A stretch of DNA of 64,000 nucleotides from Algoriphagus sp. PAP.12 (lineage in GTDB: Bacteria; Bacteroidota; Bacteroidia; Cytophagales; Cyclobacteriaceae), in assembly GCF_026652115.1 (NCBI RefSeq), contig NZ_JAPPSQ010000003.1, forward strand, positions 288,551-352,550. Direction: 5' to 3'. Position 1 is the first letter of the stretch; every line of letters begins with the position of its first letter. This document shows, piece by piece, positions 25,878-35,763 of the stretch. Position numbers and translations under genes: made by a program. The notes below the pieces were generated by a model that was not told where the DNA came from, made no database searches, and saw only the letters and a list, made by a program, of their open reading frames with translations.

Positions 25878-26804
25878 ATGTCAAATAAGAATTTGAAAAT
25901 CATCTATATGGGAACGCCTGAGTTTGCGGTTCCTTCCTTAGATAAATTAGTAGAAAATGGTTGGAATGTAGTGGCTGTAATAACCGCTCCTGACAAACCT
26001 AAAGGAAGAGGCCAGAAACTCATTCCTTCTCCTGTCAAAGAAGCCGCTTTAAAGCATGAGATTCCCGTATTACAACCTACCAATTTAAAGTCTCCAGAAT
26101 TTTTGGATGAACTGAAGTCCTACCAGGCAGATCTTCAGATTGTGGTAGCTTTTAGGATGCTTCCTGAAGTGGTTTGGAGTATGCCTCCTATGGGCACTTT
26201 CAACCTTCACGCATCATTGCTACCAAATTATAGAGGTGCAGCTCCCATCAATTGGGCGATTATTAATGGTGAAAAAGAAACGGGAGTTACTACCTTTTTC
26301 TTAAAGCATGAAATTGATACCGGATCAATCATTCATCAGGAGAGAACTCCTATCCTACCAGAAGAAAGTTTGGGTGAGGTATATGAAAAATTGATGAATA
26401 TCGGCTCTGAATTAGTTGTCAAAACAGTTGAAGACATTGCCAAAGGAGAAGTCAAGCCACTTCCTCAAGACGAAAGCAAGGCGCTTCATCATGCTCCGAA
26501 GATCTTCAAAGAGACCTGTAAAATAGACTGGGAAAACTCTGCCGAATCCATCCATAATTTGGTGAGAGGACTTTCTCCTTACCCTGCCGCCTGGACTGAA
26601 TTAGAAGGAAAAGTCTGTAAAATCTACCAGTCCAAAGTATTTAAGACTGACCTTTCAAGTATCCCAGGAAAGATCTATTCTGACGAAAAAACATATTTGA
26701 GAATGGGAACCTCATCCGGACAGTTGGAAATTTTGGAACTTCAATTGGAAGGTAAGAAAAGGATGAAAACTGAAGATTTTCTACGTGGCTATAAGTTCAG
26801 CTAA
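25878..26804 (+). CDS. fmt: Methionyl-tRNA formyltransferase
   Basis: Formylates initiator Met-tRNA with 10-formyl-THF. At 308 residues it has the two standard domains: the Rossmann-type transferase (IIYMGTPEFAVPSL, FNLHASLLPNYRGAAPINWAI with catalytic Asn/His, DTGSIIHQ) and the C-terminal OB-fold (IHNLVRGLSPYPAAWT). It is oddly placed without def. folA, a folate enzyme, lies two genes downstream. Confidence 0.96.
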   Translation: MSNKNLKIIYMGTPEFAVPSLDKLVENGWNVVAVITAPDKPKGRGQKLIPSPVKEAALKHEIPVLQPTNLKSPEFLDELKSYQADLQIVVAFRMLPEVVWSMPPMGTFNLHASLLPNYRGAAPINWAIINGEKETGVTTFFLKHEIDTGSIIHQERTPILPEESLGEVYEKLMNIGSELVVKTVEDIAKGEVKPLPQDESKALHHAPKIFKETCKIDWENSAESIHNLVRGLSPYPAAWTELEGKVCKIYQSKVFKTDLSSIPGKIYSDEKTYLRMGTSSGQLEILELQLEGKKRMKTEDFLRGYKFS

Positions 26805-26894
26805 TCTTTTAAAATACATATTTTTGTACTTTATATTTTTGACTGTTCTCTATTTTTTAGAACTTGTCTTCTGATTTACAAACTTTTACACTCT

Positions 26895-27818
26895 ATGAAA
26901 AAGATAAACACTTTGATATTGCTTCTACTTTTTTCTTTAACCTTTGAGGCAGAAGCACAATTCATCAAAAAAATCCAAAAAGCAGCTGAAAGAGGGGCGC
27001 AAAATGCAATAGAAAAACGCGCTGAAAAAGAGGCTGAGAAGATGGTCCAGAAGCAACTTGAAAAACAGTTGGGAAGTATCTATGGAACTGATGATGACGG
27101 AAACCCTGTAAATATTGACATGGAGTCCATTCTATCTGGAATGGGTGAAGATGTCGCCATTGCAGATGAGTATAATTTCCTTGGGTTTATGGTTCTCCAA
27201 TTGGATGCAACTGAGAAAAATGGGAAGAAAGACGATCCAGTTTTCATCAAATCATTGATGGGATCAAGTACTGATTTTACAGGCATGGAAATTCAGGATC
27301 CTAAAAACCCTCAGGTCGTAACCACCATGGTATTTGACACTCCTAACCAGGCAAGTATAATGTTTATGGACAATGATGGCGAAAAGTCATCTTTTGCATA
27401 CAAACTGGATCTAGATGGAATGACCGATATGACTGATGAGGAAATCGATCAAAACATGGAAGAAAAAGATGTGGTTTTAGAAAAAACCGGAAATACGAAA
27501 GATATCTTAGGCTATGCTTGCGAAGAATATCATGTAAAAAGCGAAGATGGGGAAGGCTATTATTGGACTACTACTGAACCTATAGATGGAGTAAATTCAT
27601 TTTGGGGTATGAACAGCCCGTTCATCAAGCAAGGAGCACAGGAAAAATATCAAAAGCATTTCAAAGATATTCCGAATGGGAATTTCATGGAAATGACCTA
27701 CACATCCACTGACGGATCCAAAGTCGACATGAAAGTCATTGAAATAGAACCTAATAGTCCCAAATCATTTACTTCGGCGGATTATCCCAACGTCATGCAA
27801 GCCATGAAACAGCAATAA
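26895..27818 (+). CDS. DUF4412 exported protein
   Basis: A 307-residue exported protein: signal peptide (residues 1-22, ending AEAQ), a highly charged Lys/Glu/Ala helical region (23-65), then a beta-rich DUF4412-type domain (about 90-300) with the conserved GYACEEYHVKSEDG and YYWTTTEP. Function unknown; the family is widespread in Bacteroidota. Two tandem TATTTTTG boxes upstream (26819 and 26834) may be -7 elements, without a convincing -33. It is followed by a strong terminator, so it is probably monocistronic. Confidence 0.75.
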   Translation: MKKINTLILLLLFSLTFEAEAQFIKKIQKAAERGAQNAIEKRAEKEAEKMVQKQLEKQLGSIYGTDDDGNPVNIDMESILSGMGEDVAIADEYNFLGFMVLQLDATEKNGKKDDPVFIKSLMGSSTDFTGMEIQDPKNPQVVTTMVFDTPNQASIMFMDNDGEKSSFAYKLDLDGMTDMTDEEIDQNMEEKDVVLEKTGNTKDILGYACEEYHVKSEDGEGYYWTTTEPIDGVNSFWGMNSPFIKQGAQEKYQKHFKDIPNGNFMEMTYTSTDGSKVDMKVIEIEPNSPKSFTSADYPNVMQAMKQQ

Positions 27819-27823
27819 AAACG

Positions 27824-27854
27824 AAAAAAGGAGGTGTTTCAACCTCCTTTTTTT
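27824..27854 (+). terminator. Terminator of the DUF4412 gene
   Basis: AAAAAAGGAGGT pairs with ACCTCCTTTTTT with a 6-base loop, 6 bases after the stop codon. Confidence 0.9.
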
Positions 27855-27923
27855 ATATCTAACTTATCAATCAAAAGCTTTTTTTAACCATCATACCCCA
27901 GTAAATTCAGGCTCAGCTATACA

Positions 27924-28427
27924 ATGATGGAAATAATATTAATCGCTGCAGTCGCTAAGAATAGAGTTATTGGAAAAGGAAATGATCTTGTTTGGAAGCT
28001 CCCTGAGGATTTCAAAAGATTCAAGGCTATCACATCGGGAAACTATATCCTGATGGGAAGAAAGACTTTTGAATCACTTGGTAAACCTCTACCCAACCGA
28101 ACTCACCTCGTCATCACTCGAGATTCAAGCTATTCGGTACCTGAAGGTCACCATATTTTCTCCTCCATAGAGGATGCGGTTACTTATGCTCAAAAAGCAG
28201 ACGCTGGCAAATTATATGTCATCGGAGGTGGAGAAATCTACAAACAATCCCTCTCGATAGCGGATAAAATGAACCTCACAGAAGTAGACGCAGAGCCAGA
28301 AGGAGACACCTATTTCCCTGAATTCAGCAAAGAAAATTGGGAAGAAACCTTCAGAGAGTTTCATCCAGCAGATGAAAGGCATGAGTATTCATTTTCCTTT
28401 GTAGACTACGAAAAAGTGAAAAAATGA
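27924..28427 (+). CDS. folA: Dihydrofolate reductase
   Basis: NADPH-dependent reduction of dihydrofolate. At 167 residues it carries the family motifs: N-terminal IAAVAKNRVIGKGNDLVWKLPEDF (catalytic Asp), YILMGRKTFESLG, and YVIGGGEIY. Its start follows ATGATGG; either Met is possible. It overlaps the next gene by 4 bases (ATGA). thyA is not adjacent in this window. Confidence 0.96.
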   Translation: MMEIILIAAVAKNRVIGKGNDLVWKLPEDFKRFKAITSGNYILMGRKTFESLGKPLPNRTHLVITRDSSYSVPEGHHIFSSIEDAVTYAQKADAGKLYVIGGGEIYKQSLSIADKMNLTEVDAEPEGDTYFPEFSKENWEETFREFHPADERHEYSFSFVDYEKVKK

Positions 28428-29215
28428 ACACTTCCAAAGAGGTAATCTGGATTACTGGGGCATCTTCTGGAATCGGTGAAGCATGTGTTTATCTATTCAA
28501 CTCAAACGGATATGAAGTCATTCTTTCGGCTAGAAATGAAAAAGAGTTGACTAGAGTCAAAGAAGCGTGCTCAAATCCCCAAAACGCTAAGATTCTACCT
28601 CTTGATCTTTCTCAAACGGATAAAGCAACTGATTTAGTCCAAGAGGCTGTTCAGCTTTTCGGAAAAGTCGATGTTCTATTGCATAACGGAGGAATCAGCC
28701 AACGGTCCTTGGTAACAGAAACTCAATTGGAAGTTGACAGAAAACTTATGGAAGTCAATTTCTTTGGCACTGTCGCTTTGACAAAGGCCATTCTCCCCTA
28801 TTTCATAGAAAATAAAAAAGGTCACTTTGGAGTTGTAACTAGTCTAGTTGGTAAATTCGGAACCCCTTACCGATCTTCCTATGCCGCTTCAAAACATGCT
28901 CTGCATGGTTTTTTTGAATCATTAAGGGCTGAAAGTTCTGAAGACGGGATTCTGGTAACAATGATTTGTCCAGGCTTTATCAAGACCCAGGTTTCAGTCA
29001 ATGCCTTGACTGGAGATGGCACTGCGCTGAACCAAATGGACGATGCACAAGCGAATGGAATGGATCCAAAAGATTGTGCCGAGCAAATTTTTTCAGCAAT
29101 TCACAAACAAAAAGAAGAAGTATTGATTGGAGGTAAGGAAGTCTTTGGTGTTTATATCAAAAGATTCTTTCCTTCATTATTTACCAAATACTTAAAAAAA
29201 GCAAAAGTCAGATAA
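28424..29215 (+). CDS. Short-chain dehydrogenase/reductase
   Basis: A 263-residue SDR with the NAD(P) motif GASSGIG, LHNGG, the catalytic Ser in VVTSLVGK, and YAASK with Tyr and Lys. The substrate is unknown; length and C-terminus resemble the DHRS7-like group, which is common in Bacteroidota. It overlaps folA by 4 bases and lies 4 bases before cinA, so folA-SDR-cinA form an operon. Confidence 0.88.
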   Translation: MNTSKEVIWITGASSGIGEACVYLFNSNGYEVILSARNEKELTRVKEACSNPQNAKILPLDLSQTDKATDLVQEAVQLFGKVDVLLHNGGISQRSLVTETQLEVDRKLMEVNFFGTVALTKAILPYFIENKKGHFGVVTSLVGKFGTPYRSSYAASKHALHGFFESLRAESSEDGILVTMICPGFIKTQVSVNALTGDGTALNQMDDAQANGMDPKDCAEQIFSAIHKQKEEVLIGGKEVFGVYIKRFFPSLFTKYLKKAKVR

Positions 29216-29219
29216 TCAT

Positions 29220-30476
29220 ATGAAACTGATCAAAGCAGAAATCATAGCCATAGGAGACGAGCTCCTATATGGTCAAATCATGGATACCAATAGCCATTGG
29301 ATCTCCCAACAATTGGATTTGAAAGGCGTAAAAGTCGCACATAAAACAACTGTCGGAGACAATAGGAATGATATCCTAGATGCTTTTTCGCAAGCTGAAA
29401 AGAGAGTCGATTTGATTCTAATCACAGGCGGTTTGGGCCCAACTCAAGATGATTTGACAAAGCCCCTAATGGCTGAATATTTTGACTGTCCCATCGTGGA
29501 AGTTCCGGAAGCGGTCGCCGCAATTACCGAGTTTTTCAAAAAAAGAGGAAGAGAAATGACTCCTTTGAATACGCTTCAAGGTCATCTTCCTGCTTGCTGT
29601 GAATATGTACCAAATCCAGCTGGAACAGCCCCAGGAATGTGGTTTGAAAGAAATGAAACCTATTGGATGTCTATGCCAGGAGTTCCTCATGAGATGAAGC
29701 GATTGATGAATGATTTTGTCTTACCAAAGCTTCCTGAGATTTTTGAGCTTCCTGTGATTTATCACAAAGTGGTCAAAACAGTAGGAATTGGTGAGAGTTG
29801 GTTGGCAGACTTAATTGCAGACTGGGAAAATGCGCTTCCGGAGCATATTCGTTTGGCATATCTGCCTTCTCTAGGACAGGTGAAATTAAGGCTAACAGCT
29901 TTTGGAACTAATCTCATTGAACTTCAGGATCAGGTAGAGCAACAGATCAGCTTAATTTTCCCAAGAATTGGTAAATATGTTTTCGGATACAATGGAGAAA
30001 CCCTCGAAACAGCCATTGGAAAGCTTTTGAAGAAAAGCGGGAAAACCCTAGCTTTGGCAGAGAGCTGTTCCGGAGGATATATTTCCCATTTGATTACCTC
30101 AGTCCCTGGGAGCAGCAATTATTTCCAAGGTTCTATCGTCCCATACCACAATCAATTCAAGCAGGAAATATTGGGAGTAAAGGCCGAAACATTGGAAAAA
30201 TATGGAGCGGTCAGTGAAGAAACGGTTCATGAAATGTCTGAAGGGGTTCGTGAAATTTTCCATTCAGATTTTGGACTAGCTTCAAGTGGAGTCGCAGGAC
30301 CTGATGGTGGATCGGAAGAAAAACCTGTGGGTACAGTCTGGATTGCTTGTGCAGGAGAGAATGGAACGGTGGCAAAAAAACTCCAATTGACCCAAGATAG
30401 ATTGCTGAATATTCAATTAACTGGCGTTGCTGTTTTAAATTTATTAAGAGTTCAGCTTTCCAGTGATGACAAATAA
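29220..30476 (+). CDS. cinA: CinA-family nicotinamide-nucleotide amidohydrolase
   Basis: A 418-residue two-domain protein: an N-terminal molybdopterin-binding-like domain (about 1-170, AIGDELLYGQIMDTN, LILITGGLGPTQDDLTKP) and a C-terminal CinA domain (about 255-418, ALAESCSGGYISHLITSVPGSS, SGVAGPDGG) that deamidates NMN in pyridine-nucleotide recycling and cleaves ADP-ribose in some members. Third gene of the folA unit. Confidence 0.92.
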   Translation: MKLIKAEIIAIGDELLYGQIMDTNSHWISQQLDLKGVKVAHKTTVGDNRNDILDAFSQAEKRVDLILITGGLGPTQDDLTKPLMAEYFDCPIVEVPEAVAAITEFFKKRGREMTPLNTLQGHLPACCEYVPNPAGTAPGMWFERNETYWMSMPGVPHEMKRLMNDFVLPKLPEIFELPVIYHKVVKTVGIGESWLADLIADWENALPEHIRLAYLPSLGQVKLRLTAFGTNLIELQDQVEQQISLIFPRIGKYVFGYNGETLETAIGKLLKKSGKTLALAESCSGGYISHLITSVPGSSNYFQGSIVPYHNQFKQEILGVKAETLEKYGAVSEETVHEMSEGVREIFHSDFGLASSGVAGPDGGSEEKPVGTVWIACAGENGTVAKKLQLTQDRLLNIQLTGVAVLNLLRVQLSSDDK

Positions 30477-30562
30477 AATTTTAAACCATAGGTTTGTTTG
30501 ATAGTTTTATAAAATTTAATTTTAAAACTTAAACATTAACCCAATTAAATACCAAAGATAGT

Positions 30563-31867
30563 ATGGCAAGTGTAGAAATGCTTATGCCCAAAATGGGAGA
30601 AAGTATCATAGAAGGGACCATTCTCACCTGGTTGAAAAAAGAGGGAGACAGCATCGAGCAGGATGAATCTGTCTTGGAAGTAGCCACTGATAAGGTAGAT
30701 ACGGAAGTTCCTGCCACACATGCAGGTGTCCTCAAAAAGATCTTGGTGAAAGAGGGCGACGTCGTCGCTGTGGGTGCTCCTATTGCCATTATCGAAGCGG
30801 AAAATGGAAATGTAGATGCTTCACCGTCACCAAAGGCTGAAGAAAGCACTAACACACCAAAAGAAGAATTAATTGCTGCAGCTCCAGCAAACACATCTGC
30901 TATCCTGGAAGAAGCTCAAACTTCTCAAGCTTCAAACGACTCTAGGTTCTATTCACCTCTTGTCAAAAGTATTGCTAAAGAGGAAGGAATTGATGCCAAT
31001 GAACTGGCTAAAATTCCTGGAACTGGGAAAGAAGGTCGAGTGACCAAGCAGGATATGTTGAATTATTTGGATAACAGATCACAAAAAACGGCTGCTGCTC
31101 CAGTAAATACACCTGCACCTTCCATTGCTGAACCAAAAGTTCAAGTCAGTATCTCCGCAACTGATGAGATCATCGAAATGGACAGAATGCGTAAGATGAT
31201 CGCCCAAAGAATGGTCGATTCCAAGCGTATTTCTGCACATGTGACTTCTTTTGTAGAAGCCGACATGACGAATATTGTTCTTTGGAGAGAAAAGAACAAA
31301 ACTGCTTATCGAGCTAAATATGGCGAGTCCATTACCTATACCCCATTCTTCATTGAAGCAATAGCTCGTGCTATTCGTGACTTCCCGATGATCAACATTT
31401 CTATTGATGAAGATAAAATCATCAAGAAGAAAGATATCAATGTGGGTATGGCAGTGGCATTACCATCTGGAAATCTAATCGTACCTGTGATCAAAAATGC
31501 AGATCAACTGAACTTGGTTGGAGTTTCCAAAAAAGTAAATGATTTAGCCAATAGAGCTAGAAACAATAAATTGACAGCAGACGATTTGGCTGGAGGAACT
31601 TACACCGTTTCAAATGTTGGATCTTTTGGAAATGTAATGGGTACACCGATTATTCCTCAGCCTCAAGTGGCGATCATGGCTGTTGGTGCAATCGTAAAAA
31701 AACCTGCGGTAGTTGAAACGCCAACTGGAGATGTGATTGCGATCCGTCATAAAATGTTCTTATCACATTCCTATGATCACAGAGTGGTAGACGGATCCTT
31801 AGGAGGCATGTTTGTGAGACGTGTCGCAGATTATCTGGAGGCATTTGATTTGAACTCTACTTTCTAA
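30563..31867 (+). CDS. 2-oxo acid dehydrogenase E2 (dihydrolipoamide acyltransferase)
   Basis: E2 core of a 2-oxo acid dehydrogenase complex (434 residues): an N-terminal lipoyl domain with lipoylated Lys44 in ATDKVDTEVP, an Ala/Pro-rich linker, a peripheral-subunit-binding domain (SPLVKSIAKEEGI...GKEGRVTKQDML), and a trimer-forming catalytic domain ending with SYDHRVVDG. The single lipoyl domain and sequence resemble branched-chain or 2-oxoglutarate types, but I cannot decide between them. No E1 or E3 is adjacent. A branched-chain assignment would fit IcmF and the CoA-transferase downstream. Confidence 0.88.
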   Translation: MASVEMLMPKMGESIIEGTILTWLKKEGDSIEQDESVLEVATDKVDTEVPATHAGVLKKILVKEGDVVAVGAPIAIIEAENGNVDASPSPKAEESTNTPKEELIAAAPANTSAILEEAQTSQASNDSRFYSPLVKSIAKEEGIDANELAKIPGTGKEGRVTKQDMLNYLDNRSQKTAAAPVNTPAPSIAEPKVQVSISATDEIIEMDRMRKMIAQRMVDSKRISAHVTSFVEADMTNIVLWREKNKTAYRAKYGESITYTPFFIEAIARAIRDFPMINISIDEDKIIKKKDINVGMAVALPSGNLIVPVIKNADQLNLVGVSKKVNDLANRARNNKLTADDLAGGTYTVSNVGSFGNVMGTPIIPQPQVAIMAVGAIVKKPAVVETPTGDVIAIRHKMFLSHSYDHRVVDGSLGGMFVRRVADYLEAFDLNSTF

Positions 31868-31873
31868 AAAATG

Positions 31874-31897
31874 AAGCCCTCTGTCGAGGGCTTTTTT
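31874..31897 (+). terminator. Terminator of the E2 gene
   Basis: AAGCCCTC at 31874-31881 pairs with GAGGGCTT at 31886-31893 with a TGTC tetraloop, followed by Ts. It overlaps the last bases of the converging kinase gene. Confidence 0.85.
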
Positions 31898-34736
31898 ATG
31901 CTCTTTCTCTAATCTTTTTGGAATAGAAATTCAATCTTTCAGCCAATACTGCTAATCGAATCGGTTTGGTTAAATAATCATCCATACCAGCCTCAATAGC
32001 TTTCATATAATCATCATCAAAGACGTTAGCAGAAAGCCCAATGATTATCAAATCCTTTTTATCTGGAAGTTTTCTGATTTCTGTAGATGCCTCAAGTCCA
32101 TTCATTATTGGCATTTGGACGTCCATTAATACTATATCAAAATCTCCTTTTTTTACTTTTTCCAATGCATCCTTACCATTCCTTGCAATTTCATATTCAA
32201 ACCCTAACTGATCCAACATTAAAAGCATTAACTGTAAGTTGAGATCATTGTCTTCAGTTAATAGAATTTTTAAAGGATTATTTTTCCCATTTTCTTTGAT
32301 TTCAGCCCAGGAGAGCTTCTTTGCCTTTGGCACATGATCCTTTTCATTAATTTTTTGGACCAAAATAGAAAATTTGAATATGGAACCTTTCCCCTCTTCA
32401 CTTTGTATCTCCAATTCGCCCCCCATCAGTTCCAATAGTTTTTTGGCAATAGCTAACCCAAGTCCTGTTCCTTGATAATTTCTTGTAGCAGAACTATCTA
32501 TTTGATAAAATGGATCACTTAACTTTTCTATCAAATCATTTGAAATTCCAATCCCATTATCGCTTACGGCACAATTGAGAAAGTAACTATCTCCACTAAC
32601 CTGATCGACCGAAAGTTCAACATTCACCTTACCTTTGTCAGGAGTAAATTTAATGGCATTTCCCAATAAGTTTAAAAAGACTTGATTCAATTTAATTTTA
32701 TCACCTACTATTAAAAATGGCTCCTGAGTAGGCTTTTTAAAGGAAAACTCGATCTCTTTTTGTGTAGCTAAACCTGAAAGGGCTTGAGATTGATTTTCTA
32801 GTTCTTTAATAGGGTCAAAAACTTCTTTGAGGATTTCTACTTTACCTGCTTCAATTTTTGAATAATCTAGAATGTCTTTAATAATACCTAAAAGCGTATT
32901 TCCAGAGTTTTTGACTATGTCTACATATTGTTTCTGGATTTTACTAAGATTAGTTTGTTCCAATAAATCAATTATACCTAACAACCCATTCATTGGAGTT
33001 CGTATTTCATGGCTCATATTGGCCAAGAATTCAGATTTAGCTTTTGAAGCCTGATCAGCAGCATTCATAGCATCCATTAGCCCTTTTTCCCAAATTTTTT
33101 GACCTGTGATATCCTTAGAAATAGACATCATCCTTTCTGAATCCAAAGGAAAAAACCTCATTTCGAAATGTTTCTCTCTCAATGAAGTAGCCCACTTAAC
33201 ATTTGTTGTTTGAATCGTCTTGGTTTCCTTGGCCTCGTTAAAAGTATTCCTAATAGTTTCTGATAAAGGTGGCTGAACAAAATCTTCAATTTTTTTACCG
33301 ATTGGCTCTTTGCCAATATCTTCAATATTTTCTTTATCAATCCCATGATAATCAATCACAACCCCTTGATTATCATATATAAATATGGTATCCGGAATAT
33401 TTCCTATCAGGGTTCTCAATCTATCCTCACTTTCTTCCAAATTAATCCTAGACTGATATTGATCCGTGATATCCGTACAGATTCCCATACCACCATTAAA
33501 CCTTCCAAGCTTATCAAAAACCAACTTTTCGAATAGCTTTAGCCTTATTTTTTTTCCATTGGGCTTTATAAAATCATATTCTAAATCAATTAAATCACGG
33601 CCTTCCTCCAATGCTGCAATTATCTTTTCTTTGACGTCAATTGCCCCTGGATGAGAAAACTCATTTTGGAAAACCTCTATGAACTCTTGCTGACTGTGCC
33701 CTAATGTTTCTTCCACTTCTTTACTAACCCGAGTCATTCTTCCTTTATAGTCATGGAAGAATACAAACCCTTTTAACTCATGTAGTAGTAAGGACTGTTG
33801 ATCAAATAAATCTTGGATCTCCTTGATGTTTTTTTCTTGTGTACGCTGAAAATCTAGGCTATTCTTTAAGGAAACTACAAAGAAACCAATGGTAGCAACT
33901 AGAAGAAAAACAAAGCCCAGGAATAGAAAAAAGTAAGTTCTATATATGCCACTTGTCAGTCCTTCTGTTGGGACTGCAAAGATCAAAGTACCACTCCTAT
34001 TAGATAAGATAAAACTAAATGGATATTGGGCGATAATCCCTGTTGTTTCTTCCCCTTTATTTTTCCAAGATGCCTCATAAAATCCTTTTAAGCCCAAAGC
34101 CACATCCTCAATCAAAGGCTCTATTTGTTGGTGATTTAATTCAATAGAGGTGTTGTTGAGAGGAACTAGCTCCTCATCAAAAATCATGAACTTACCTCCA
34201 CCTGGATTGAGGTAGTAGTTAGAAATGTACCCTTTGGTATAGGCTATCAAATCCAAGGAATATAAAACCCTAAACCCTTTTTTACCCAAGATCAAATTTG
34301 AAAATTCCTTGTCTTCGGACATTGGAAACGGCTTTTCAGACTGGGTTCTGAAAAAATCATTACGATCATTCATGGTAAAAACCAAAACTGAATCCTGCAT
34401 ATCAACCCAGATGGAATCTAGTAAATTGGGAAAGGCATAAAACAACCTTCTTGCTGTGTAGGTGAATTCCTCATCAAAATCATCAAGCTCATGCCCTGGA
34501 TCTTCCAGATAAGTAATTATTTCTTTGGATTCATCTTCAAATCTCCTTACTTCCAATTCCAAACCTCTAGCTGCCAGTTCTGTTTGTTTGTTAAGAAAAT
34601 CCTTTCTTGAATCAATTTGAGCATTGAAAATCGCTGTAAAAAAGCTTAGTCCCAAGATGATAACCAAGAGAACCAAAGCTGACCCAATAATTAAAGTCAG
34701 CCAAAAATCATTTCGTATGAAACTGCTCCTTCTCAT
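31896..34736 (-). CDS. Hybrid histidine kinase with two PAS domains and receiver
   Basis: A 946-residue sensor: TM1 (about 14-36), an extracytoplasmic sensing domain (37-265, Cache-like by length), TM2 (about 272-294), two PAS domains (about 315-435 and 437-555), HisKA with the phospho-His in FLANMSHEIRTPMNG, HATPase_c with NGIGI and GTGLGLAI, and a C-terminal receiver with the phospho-Asp in DIVLMDVQMP and Lys in LTKP. There is no HPt or output domain, so a separate phosphotransfer partner is needed. It starts inside the stop of the sensory lipoprotein gene (ATGA), a sign that the two work together. Confidence 0.9.
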   Translation of the reverse strand: MRRSSFIRNDFWLTLIIGSALVLLVIILGLSFFTAIFNAQIDSRKDFLNKQTELAARGLELEVRRFEDESKEIITYLEDPGHELDDFDEEFTYTARRLFYAFPNLLDSIWVDMQDSVLVFTMNDRNDFFRTQSEKPFPMSEDKEFSNLILGKKGFRVLYSLDLIAYTKGYISNYYLNPGGGKFMIFDEELVPLNNTSIELNHQQIEPLIEDVALGLKGFYEASWKNKGEETTGIIAQYPFSFILSNRSGTLIFAVPTEGLTSGIYRTYFFLFLGFVFLLVATIGFFVVSLKNSLDFQRTQEKNIKEIQDLFDQQSLLLHELKGFVFFHDYKGRMTRVSKEVEETLGHSQQEFIEVFQNEFSHPGAIDVKEKIIAALEEGRDLIDLEYDFIKPNGKKIRLKLFEKLVFDKLGRFNGGMGICTDITDQYQSRINLEESEDRLRTLIGNIPDTIFIYDNQGVVIDYHGIDKENIEDIGKEPIGKKIEDFVQPPLSETIRNTFNEAKETKTIQTTNVKWATSLREKHFEMRFFPLDSERMMSISKDITGQKIWEKGLMDAMNAADQASKAKSEFLANMSHEIRTPMNGLLGIIDLLEQTNLSKIQKQYVDIVKNSGNTLLGIIKDILDYSKIEAGKVEILKEVFDPIKELENQSQALSGLATQKEIEFSFKKPTQEPFLIVGDKIKLNQVFLNLLGNAIKFTPDKGKVNVELSVDQVSGDSYFLNCAVSDNGIGISNDLIEKLSDPFYQIDSSATRNYQGTGLGLAIAKKLLELMGGELEIQSEEGKGSIFKFSILVQKINEKDHVPKAKKLSWAEIKENGKNNPLKILLTEDNDLNLQLMLLMLDQLGFEYEIARNGKDALEKVKKGDFDIVLMDVQMPIMNGLEASTEIRKLPDKKDLIIIGLSANVFDDDYMKAIEAGMDDYLTKPIRLAVLAERLNFYSKKIRERA

Positions 34737-35743
34737 TGACTCTCAAAATTGATTTTTATGGCATACCAATTAATTAGGCTAAACTGCATTGATACTGCAT
34801 TTGTCAAAAAACCTTCGTCAATAAACTCAAATGATTCTTGATTTTCCAAAAGGAAAGAATTTGCCATTGCTCTCACTTCTTTGCTTTTGCTGCTAAATAG
34901 ATTGAAGTCAGAAATTCGAAAATTATCAGATTGAATAGTTTCCCTATAAACATGATTTTTTAATGGAGGCATACTTAAAGCTTCTATTGCTGAGGCATTT
35001 CCTCCCACTATATCTCCTTTTCCTGTGACAATTATGAAATCACCATTTAGATTTTCTAAAAATTCTTGAATGAAATTATCAATGGTGATATCTATTCCAA
35101 CCACTGCAGACAATTCATTTTCATCAAAAACAGGATGAACTAGAGATAAAATCCATCCTTTACCTGCTGGATCAACGTAAGGATCCAATATCCATTTTGA
35201 ACCTTTTTCAGGGTTATGTTCTAAATCAGCCTCATAGAAAAAGTTGAAATTTGTGACATCCATATTTGGGTCCAAAATATTGACCACATCATAAGACGGG
35301 TAAACTCTTGAGGTCTGCAATTCTGAATTTGAATAAATCTGAGTAATGAGATCGTACTTATAAAAGAGAGCAGCAAACATGCTATCTAACCCATTCGTGA
35401 ATCGTATCTCATCTCTTGCTTTAGCAAAATCCGGAGTAGTTGTGAGAATGATTACAGAACTTAATAAAGAATCTGAATCAGGAGTGTTACTGGAATAATT
35501 CCCTGTAAAATGATATTTATCCTTGGTGATTTTCTGAAGAATAACTTCTTTATTCTGAATCAAAGAATCATAAAAGTCTGCCAGCAAGTCAATTTCTCGC
35601 ATTAAAACATTTCCCTGTTTTTCAATGGAATCAATTAACGAAGCTAATTTGGCTTTATCTTCTTCAACTGAACTGTTTTTAGCCTTAGTGCAGGAAAAAA
35701 ATAAAACTAGAATTACAAAATATGCGAAAATATTGAGTTTCAT
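34733..35743 (-). CDS. Sensory lipoprotein, probable Cache/PDC domain
   Basis: A 336-residue lipoprotein (signal ending at Cys18, LFFSC) with a coiled N-terminal region and a probable Cache/PDC fold. The segment GKGWILSLVHPVFDENELSAVVGIDIT is typical of Cache ligand-binding sensors. It has no membrane domain of its own besides the lipid anchor. Coupling (4-base overlap) with the hybrid kinase suggests it presents a ligand or signal to the kinase from the periplasmic side. The ligand is unknown. Confidence is high that it is exported, moderate for the fold. Confidence 0.72.
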   Translation of the reverse strand: MKLNIFAYFVILVLFFSCTKAKNSSVEEDKAKLASLIDSIEKQGNVLMREIDLLADFYDSLIQNKEVILQKITKDKYHFTGNYSSNTPDSDSLLSSVIILTTTPDFAKARDEIRFTNGLDSMFAALFYKYDLITQIYSNSELQTSRVYPSYDVVNILDPNMDVTNFNFFYEADLEHNPEKGSKWILDPYVDPAGKGWILSLVHPVFDENELSAVVGIDITIDNFIQEFLENLNGDFIIVTGKGDIVGGNASAIEALSMPPLKNHVYRETIQSDNFRISDFNLFSSKSKEVRAMANSFLLENQESFEFIDEGFLTNAVSMQFSLINWYAIKINFESQ

Positions 35744-35763
35744 TAAAGGTGCTTTGTTGAAAA